A model generated the notes under the pieces. The model had not been told where the DNA came from, made no database searches, and saw only the letters and a list, made by a program, of their open reading frames with translations. Both the position numbers and the translations under genes were made by a program. A stretch of 64,000 nt of DNA from Nemertoderma westbladi (lineage: Eukaryota; Xenacoelomorpha; Nemertodermatida; Nemertodermatidae). Location: the NCBI GenBank assembly GCA_032718475.1, contig JAUCBJ010008070.1, positions 1 to 64,000 of the forward strand, given 5' to 3'. Of the stretch, positions 57,027-64,000 are shown piece after piece (position 1 is the stretch's first letter; every line of letters starts with the position of its first letter).

Positions 57027-57253
57027 TGAAATGATTGTCTGGTTTAAGATCTTGCATATCGGTATTATATTTGAACTCAGTTCATAAGATATAAGAGTAC
57101 ATATACTACTGTACTACCGAAGCACTACTGCACTCAAATACCCCAACACCAGTATCTCGCTATCCCCAAGCCTAATACAGTCCTCCTAGGCCCAACCTCA
57201 AGGGGCGAGCCATATGAATTGGTGAGTCTCCTCCTTATCACCTAATTCCATCA
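57027..57253 (-). repeat. Gypsy 5' LTR
   Basis: It pairs with 51467-51695 and lacks one TA in AGATATAAGAG. It is followed at once by GTTAG of the 44-bp array. Confidence 0.95.
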
Positions 57254-60200
57254 GTTAGTAGTAGCAGTACCACGGATTAGGAACACATGAAGACCCGGTT
57301 AGTAGTAGCAGTACCACTGATTAGGAACACATGAAGACCCGGTTAGTAGTAGCAGTACCATGGATTAGGAACACATGAAAACCCGGTTAGTAGTAGCAGT
57401 ACCATGGATTAGGAACACATGAAGACCCGGTTAGTACTGTAGTAGCAGTACCACGGATTAGGAACACATGAAGACCCGGTTAGTAGTAGCAGTACCACGG
57501 ATTAGGAACACATAAAGACCCGGTTAGTAGTAGCAGTACCATTGATTAGGAACACATGAAGACCCGGTTAGTAGTAGCAGTACCACTGATTAGGAACACA
57601 TGAAGACCCGTTTAGTAGTAGCAGTACCACGGATTAGGAACACATGAAGAACCGGTTAGTAGTAGCAGTACCACTGATTAGGAACACATGAAGACCCGTT
57701 TAGTAGTAGCAGTACCACGGATTAGGAACACATGAAGAACCGGTTAGTAGTAGCAGTACCACGGATTAGGAACACATGAAGACCCGGTTAGTAGTAGCAG
57801 TACCACGGATTAGGAACACATGAAGACCCGGTTAGTAGTAGCAGTACCACGGATTAGGAACACATGAAGACCCGGTTAGTAGTAACAGTACCACGGATTA
57901 GGAACACATAAAGACCCGATTAGTAGTAACAGTACCACGGATTAGGAACACATGAAGACCCGATTAGTAGTAGCAGTACCACGGATTAGGAACACATGAA
58001 GACCCGATTAGTAGTAGCAGTACCACGGATTAGGAACACATGAAGACCCGGTTAGTAGTAGCAGTACCTCGGATTAGGAACACATGAAGACCCGGTTAGT
58101 AGTAGCAGTACCACGAATTAGGAACACATAAAGACCCGATTAGTAGTAGCAGTACCACGGATTAGGAACACATGAAGACCCGGTTAGTAGTAGCAGTACC
58201 ACGAATTAGGAACACATGAAGACCCGATTAGTAGTAGCAGTACCTCGGATTAGGAACACATGAAGACCCGGTTAGTAGTAGCAGTACCACTGATTAGGAA
58301 CACATGAAGACCCGATTAGTAGTAGCAGTACCACTGATTAGGAACACATGAAGACCCGTTTAGTAGTAGCAGTACCACGGATTAGGAACACATGAAGACC
58401 CGATTAGTAGTAGCAGTACCACGGATTAGGAACACACGAAGACCCGGTTAGTAGTAGCAGTACCACGGATTAGGAACACATGAAGACCCGGTTAGTAGTA
58501 GCAGTACCACTGATTAGGAACACATGAAGAACCGGTTAGTAGTAGCAGTACCACTGATTAGGAACACATAAAGACCCGGTTAGTAGTAGCAGTACCACGG
58601 ATTAGGAACACATGAAGAACCGGTTAGTAGTAGCAGTACCACGGATTAGGAACACATGAAGACCCGGTTAGTAGTAGCAGTACCACTGATTAGGAACACA
58701 TGAAGACCCGTTTAGTAGTAGCAGTACCACGGATTAGGAACACATGAAGACCCGATTAGTAGTAGCAGTACCTCGGATTAGGAACACATGAAGACCCGGT
58801 TAGTAGTAGCAGTACCTCGGATTAGGAACACATGAAGACCCGGTTAGTAGTAGCAGTACCACGGATTAGGAACACATGAAGACCCGGTTAGTAGTAGCAG
58901 TACCACTGATTAGGAACACATGAAGACCCGTTTAGTAGTAGCAGTACCACTGATTAGGAACACATGAAGACCCGTTTAGTAGTAGCAGTACCACGGATTA
59001 GGAACACATGAAGACCCGATTAGTAGTAGCAGTACCTCGGATTAGGAACACATGAAGACCCGGTTAGTAGTAGCAGTACCACGGATTAGGAACACATGAA
59101 GACCCGGTTAGTAGTAGCAGTACCACGAATTAGGAACACATGAAGACCCGGTTAGTAGTAGCAGTACCACGAATTAGGAACACATGAAGACCCGATTAGT
59201 AGTAGCAGTACCTCGGATTAGGAACACATGAAGACCCGGTTAGTAGTAGCAGTACCACTGATTAGGAACACATGAAGACCCGATTAGTAGTAGCAGTACC
59301 ACTGATTAGGAACACATGAAGACCCGTTTAGTAGTAGCAGTACCACGGATTAGGAACACATGAAGACCCGATTAGTAGTAGCAGTACCACGGATTAGGAA
59401 CACACGAAGACCCGGTTAGTAGTAGCAGTACCACGGATTAGGAACACATGAAGACCCGGTTAGTAGTAGCAGTACCACTGATTAGGAACACATGAAGAAC
59501 CGGTTAGTAGTAGCAGTACCACTGATTAGGAACACATGAAGAACCGGTTAGTAGTAGCAGTACCACTGATTAGGAACACATAAAGACCCGGTTAGTAGTA
59601 GCAGTACCACGGATTAGGAACACATGAAGAACCGGTTAGTAGTAGCAGTACCACGGATTAGGAACACATGAAGACCCGGTTAGTAGTAGCAGTACCACTG
59701 ATTAGGAACACATGAAGACCCGTTTAGTAGTAGCAGTACCACGGATTAGGAACACATGAAGACCCGATTAGTAGTAGCAGTACCTCGGATTAGGAACACA
59801 TGAAGACCCGGTTAGTAGTAGCAGTACCTCGGATTAGGAACACATGAAGACCCGGTTAGTAGTAGCAGTACCACGGATTAGGAACACATGAAGACCCGAT
59901 TAGTAGTAGCAGTACCTCGGATTAGGAACACATGAAGACCCGGTTAGTAGTAGCAGTACCTCGGATTAGGAACACATGAAGACCCGGTTAGTAGTAGCAG
60001 TACCACGGATTAGGAACACATGAAGACCCGGTTAGTAGTAGCAGTACCACGGATTAGGAACACATGAAGACCCGATTAGTAGTAGCAGTACCTCGGATTA
60101 GGAACACATGAAGACCCGGTTAGTAGTAGCAGTACCTCGGATTAGGAACACATGAAGACCCGGTTAGTAGTAGCAGTACCACGGATTAGGAACACATGAA

Positions 60201-63200
60201 GACCCGATTAGTAGTAGCAGTACCACGGATTAGGAACACACAAAGACCCGGTTAGTAGTAGCAGTACCATTGATTAGGAACACACGAAGACCCGGTTAGT
60301 AGTAGCAGTACCATGGATTAGGAACACATGAAGACCCGATTAGTAGTAGCAGTACCACTGATTAGGAACACATGAAGAACCGGTTAGTAGTAGCAGTACC
60401 ACTGATTAGGAACACATGAAGAACCGGTTAGTAGTAGCAGTACCACTGATTAGGAACACATGAAGAACCGGTTAGTAGTAGCAGTACCACTGATTAGGAA
60501 CACATGAAGACCCGGTTAGTAGTAGCAGTACCACTGATTAGGAACACATGAAGAACCGGTTAGTAGTAGCAGTACCACTGATTAGGAACACATGAAGAAC
60601 CGGTTAGTAGTAGCAGTACCACTGATTAGGAACACATGAAGAACCGGTTAGTAGTAGCAGTACCACTGATTAGGAACACATGAAGAACCGGTTAGTAGTA
60701 GCAGTACCACTGATTAGGAACACATAAAGACCCGGTTAGTAGTAGCAGTACCACGGATTAGGAACACATGAAGAACCGGTTAGTAGTAGCAGTACCACGG
60801 ATTAGGAACACATGAAGACCCGGTTAGTAGTAGCAGTACCACTGATTAGGAACACATGAAGACCCGTTTAGTAGTAGCAGTACCACGGATTAGGAACACA
60901 TGAAGACCCGATTAGTAGTAGCAGTACCTCGGATTAGGAACACATGAAGACCCGGTTAGTAGTAGCAGTACCTCGGATTAGGAACACATGAAGACCCGGT
61001 TAGTAGTAGCAGTACCACGGATTAGGAACACATGAAGACCCGATTAGTAGTAGCAGTACCTCGGATTAGGAACACATGAAGACCCGGTTAGTAGTAGCAG
61101 TACCTCGGATTAGGAACACATGAAGACCCGGTTAGTAGTAGCAGTACCACGGATTAGGAACACATGAAGACCCGGTTAGTAGTAGCAGTACCACGGATTA
61201 GGAACACATGAAGACCCGATTAGTAGTAGCAGTACCTCGGATTAGGAACACATGAAGACCCGGTTAGTAGTAGCAGTACCTCGGATTAGGAACACATGAA
61301 GACCCGGTTAGTAGTAGCAGTACCACGGATTAGGAACACATGAAGACCCGATTAGTAGTAGCAGTACCACGGATTAGGAACACACAAAGACCCGGTTAGT
61401 AGTAGCAGTACCATTGATTAGGAACACACGAAGACCCGGTTAGTAGTAGCAGTACCATGGATTAGGAACACATGAAGACCCGATTAGTAGTAGCAGTACC
61501 ACTGATTAGGAACACATGAAGAACCGGTTAGTAGTAGCAGTACCACTGATTAGGAACACATGAAGACCCGTTTAGTAGTAGCAGTACCACGGATTAGGAA
61601 CACATGAAGACCCGGTTAGTAGTAGCAGTACCACGGATTAGGAACACATGAAGAACCGGTTAGTAGTAGCAGTACCACTGATTAGGAACACATGAAGACC
61701 CGTTTAGTAGTAGCAGTACCACGGATTAGGAACACATGAAGACCCGGTTAGTAGTAGCAGTACCACGGATTAGGAACACATGAAGACCCGTTTAGTAGTA
61801 GCAGTACCACTGATTAGGAACACATGAAGACCCGGTTAGTAGTAGCAGTACCACGGATTAGGAACACATGAAGAACCGGTTAGTAGTAGCAGTACCACTG
61901 ATTAGGAACACATGAAGACCCGTTTAGTAGTAGCAGTACCATGGATTAGGAACACATGAAGACCCGATTAGTAGTAGCAGTACCACTGATTAGGAACACA
62001 TGAAGAACCGGTTAGTAGTAGCAGTACCACTGATTAGGAACACATGAAGACCCGTTTAGTAGTAGCAGTACCACGGATTAGGAACACATGAAGACCCGGT
62101 TAGTAGTAGCAGTACCACGGATTAGGAACACATGAAGACCCGTTTAGTAGTAGCAGTACCACTGATTAGGAACACATGAAGACCCGTTTAGTAGTAGCAG
62201 TACCACGGATTAGGAACACATGAAGACCCGGTTAGTAGTAGCAGTACCACGGATTAGGAACACATGAAGACCCGGTTAGTAGTAGCAGTACCACGGATTA
62301 GGAACACATGAAGAACCGGTTAGTAGTAGCAGTACCACTGATTAGGAACACATGAAGAACCGGTTAGTAGTAGCAGTACCACTGATTAGGAACACATGAA
62401 GACCCGTTTAGTAGTAGCAGTACCACGGATTAGGAACACATGAAGAACCGGTTAGTAGTAGCAGTACCACTGATTAGGAACACATGAAGACCCGTTTAGT
62501 AGTAGCAGTACCACGGATTAGGAACACATGAAGACCCGGTTAGTAGTAGCAGTACCACGGATTAGGAACACACGAAGACCCGGTTAGTAGTAGCAGTACC
62601 ACTGATTAGGAACACATGAAGACCCGGTTAGTAGTAGCAGTACCATTGATTAGGAACACATGAAGACCCGGTTAGTAGTAGCAGTACCATGGATTAGGAA
62701 CACATGAAGACCCGATTAGTAGTAGCAGTACCACTGATTAGGAACACATGAAGAACCGGTTAGTAGTAGCAGTACCACTGATTAGGAACACATGAAGACC
62801 CGTTTAGTAGTAGCAGTACCACTGATTAGGAACACATAAAGACCCGGTTAGTAGTAGCAGTACCACGGATTAGGAACACATGAAGAACCGGTTAGTAGTA
62901 GCAGTACCACGGATTAGGAACACATGAAGACCCGGTTAGTAGTAGCAGTACCACTGATTAGGAACACATGAAGACCCGTTTAGTAGTAGCAGTACCACGG
63001 ATTAGGAACACATGAAGACCCGATTAGTAGTAGCAGTACCTCGGATTAGGAACACATGAAGACCCGGTTAGTAGTAGCAGTACCTCGGATTAGGAACACA
63101 TGAAGACCCGGTTAGTAGTAGCAGTACCACGAATTAGGAACACATAAAGACCCGATTAGTAGTAGCAGTACCTCGGATTAGGAACACATGAAGACCCGGT

Positions 63201-64000
63201 TAGTAGTAGCAGTACCACGGATTAGGAACACATGAAGAACCGGTTAGTAGTAGCAGTACCACGGATTAGGAACACACGAAGACCCGGTTAGTAGTAGCAG
63301 TACCACGAATTAGGAACACATAAAGACCCGGTTAGTAGTATCAGTGCCACGGATTAGGAACACATGAAGAACCGGTTAGTAGTAGCAGTACCACTGATTA
63401 GGAACACATGAAGACCCGATTAGTAGTAGCAGTACCACTGATTAGGAACACATGAAGACCCGTTTAGTAGTAGCAGTACCACGAATTAGGAACACATAAA
63501 GACCCGGTTAGTAGTAGCAGTACCACTGATTAGGAACACATGCAGACCCGGTTAGTAGTAGCAGTGCCACGGATTAGGAACACACGAAGACCCGGTTAGT
63601 AGTAGCAGTACCACGAATTAGGAACACATAAAGACCCGGTTAGTAGTATCAGTGCCACGGATTAGGAACACATGAAGACCCGGTTAGTAGTAGCAGTACC
63701 ACGGATTAGGAACACATAAAGACCCGGTTAGTAGTATCAGTGCCACGAATTAGGAACACATAAAGACCCGGTTAGTAGTATCAGTGCCACGGATTAGGAA
63801 CACATAAAGACCCGGTTAGTAGTATCAGTGCCACGGATTAGGAACACATGAAGACCCGGTTAGTAGTAGCAGTACCACGGATTAGGAACACACGAAGACC
63901 CGGTTAGTAGTAGCAGTACCACGAATTAGGAACACATAAAGACCCGGTTAGTAGTATCAGTGCCACGGATTAGGAACACATGAAGAACCGGTTAGTAGTA
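57254..64000 (+). repeat. 44-bp exon/splice-site satellite, main array (~153 copies, open at window end)
   Basis: The same monomer as at 50128: exon 3-derived GGATTAGGAACACATGAAG and ACCCG, then GTTAGTAGTAGCAGTACCAC. Variants are ACCGG, CCGATTAG and CCGTTTAG at the donor position, and GATTAGG preceded by CG, TG, TCG or CGA. Higher-order repeats of 22 units (968 bp, e.g. 58433 to 59401) and 26 units (1144 bp, e.g. 60237 to 61381) are visible. No other content is seen. Confidence 0.97.

Larger units (their letters stand above)
51467..57253 (-). mobile_element. Gypsy (Mag-like) LTR retrotransposon, defective
   Basis: The LTRs are at 51467-51695 and 57027-57253 (229 and 227 bp, TG…CA). By eye they differ only by a TA dinucleotide. 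Flanks CTTAG and GTTAG are compatible with a 5-bp TSD bearing one mismatch. The order on the minus strand is Gag, zinc knuckles, protease, RT, RNase H, integrase. The RT catalytic core is deleted, frameshifts occur, and a LINE fragment interrupts gag. The Mag-type assignment comes from the double CCHC array and overall style. The target was the 44-bp array in LRP2BP-like intron 3. Confidence 0.9.

Noticed and set aside
57254-64000. CRISPR-like regular array
   Set aside because: The units are contiguous 44-bp repeats with no unique spacers, in a eukaryotic intron.

Overview
This is animal (metazoan) nuclear DNA, probably from an invertebrate with a repeat-rich genome; I cannot name the species. 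The evidence is spliced animal genes with GT-AG introns, CR1-like and RTE-like LINEs, BEL/Pao and Gypsy LTR elements, and a hammerhead-ribozyme repeat of the metazoan retrozyme type. Only about 0.45 kb looks like host coding sequence. By my estimate tandem arrays make up about half of the window, and interspersed elements make up most of the rest.

Two host genes lie on the + strand. The first is the 3' end of an ESCO1/ESCO2-like cohesin acetyltransferase. Its last two coding exons are at 4875-5026 and 20678-20810, with a poly(A) signal at 20891. The 15.65 kb intron between them is almost entirely a composite satellite: four modules, each made of a 50-bp array, a ~450-bp spacer and a 32-bp array. 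The second is the 5' end of an LRP2BP-like gene (Sel1/TPR-type repeats). Its exons are at 43466-43517, 49645-49787 and 50038-50151. Intron 1 is filled by a 28-bp minisatellite. Intron 3 opens with a 44-bp minisatellite that resumes at 57254 and runs off the window end.

Between the genes (21940-39839) is an RTE-like LINE on the - strand, bounded by the 10-bp target-site duplication CCTTTCCCTT. Later insertions split it: a 12.5 kb BEL/Pao-like element (TSD TAGGT, LTRs differing by about one base), a 1.0 kb unidentified insertion (TSD CTATTTG), an inverted LINE fragment in AT-rich DNA, and a three-unit array of a ~418-bp element (TSD TAGTGCAAG). In the 44-bp array, a Gypsy element (51467-57253, - strand) has itself been hit by two LINE fragments. 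The far left (1-4215) is a CR1-like LINE whose ORF carries two in-frame minisatellites.

Two observations stand out. (1) The 44-bp satellite monomer is made of the last 24 nt of LRP2BP-like exon 3 plus the first 20 nt of intron 3. The array is therefore more than 160 copies of an authentic 5' splice site, placed directly after the real one. (2) The ~418-bp element carries Pol III A- and B-box-like motifs followed by a complete type I hammerhead core, once in each of three tandem units. A 5'-truncated copy elsewhere (5052-5261) has its own 12-bp TSD and the same 3' terminus, which indicates an RNA-mobilised ribozyme element.
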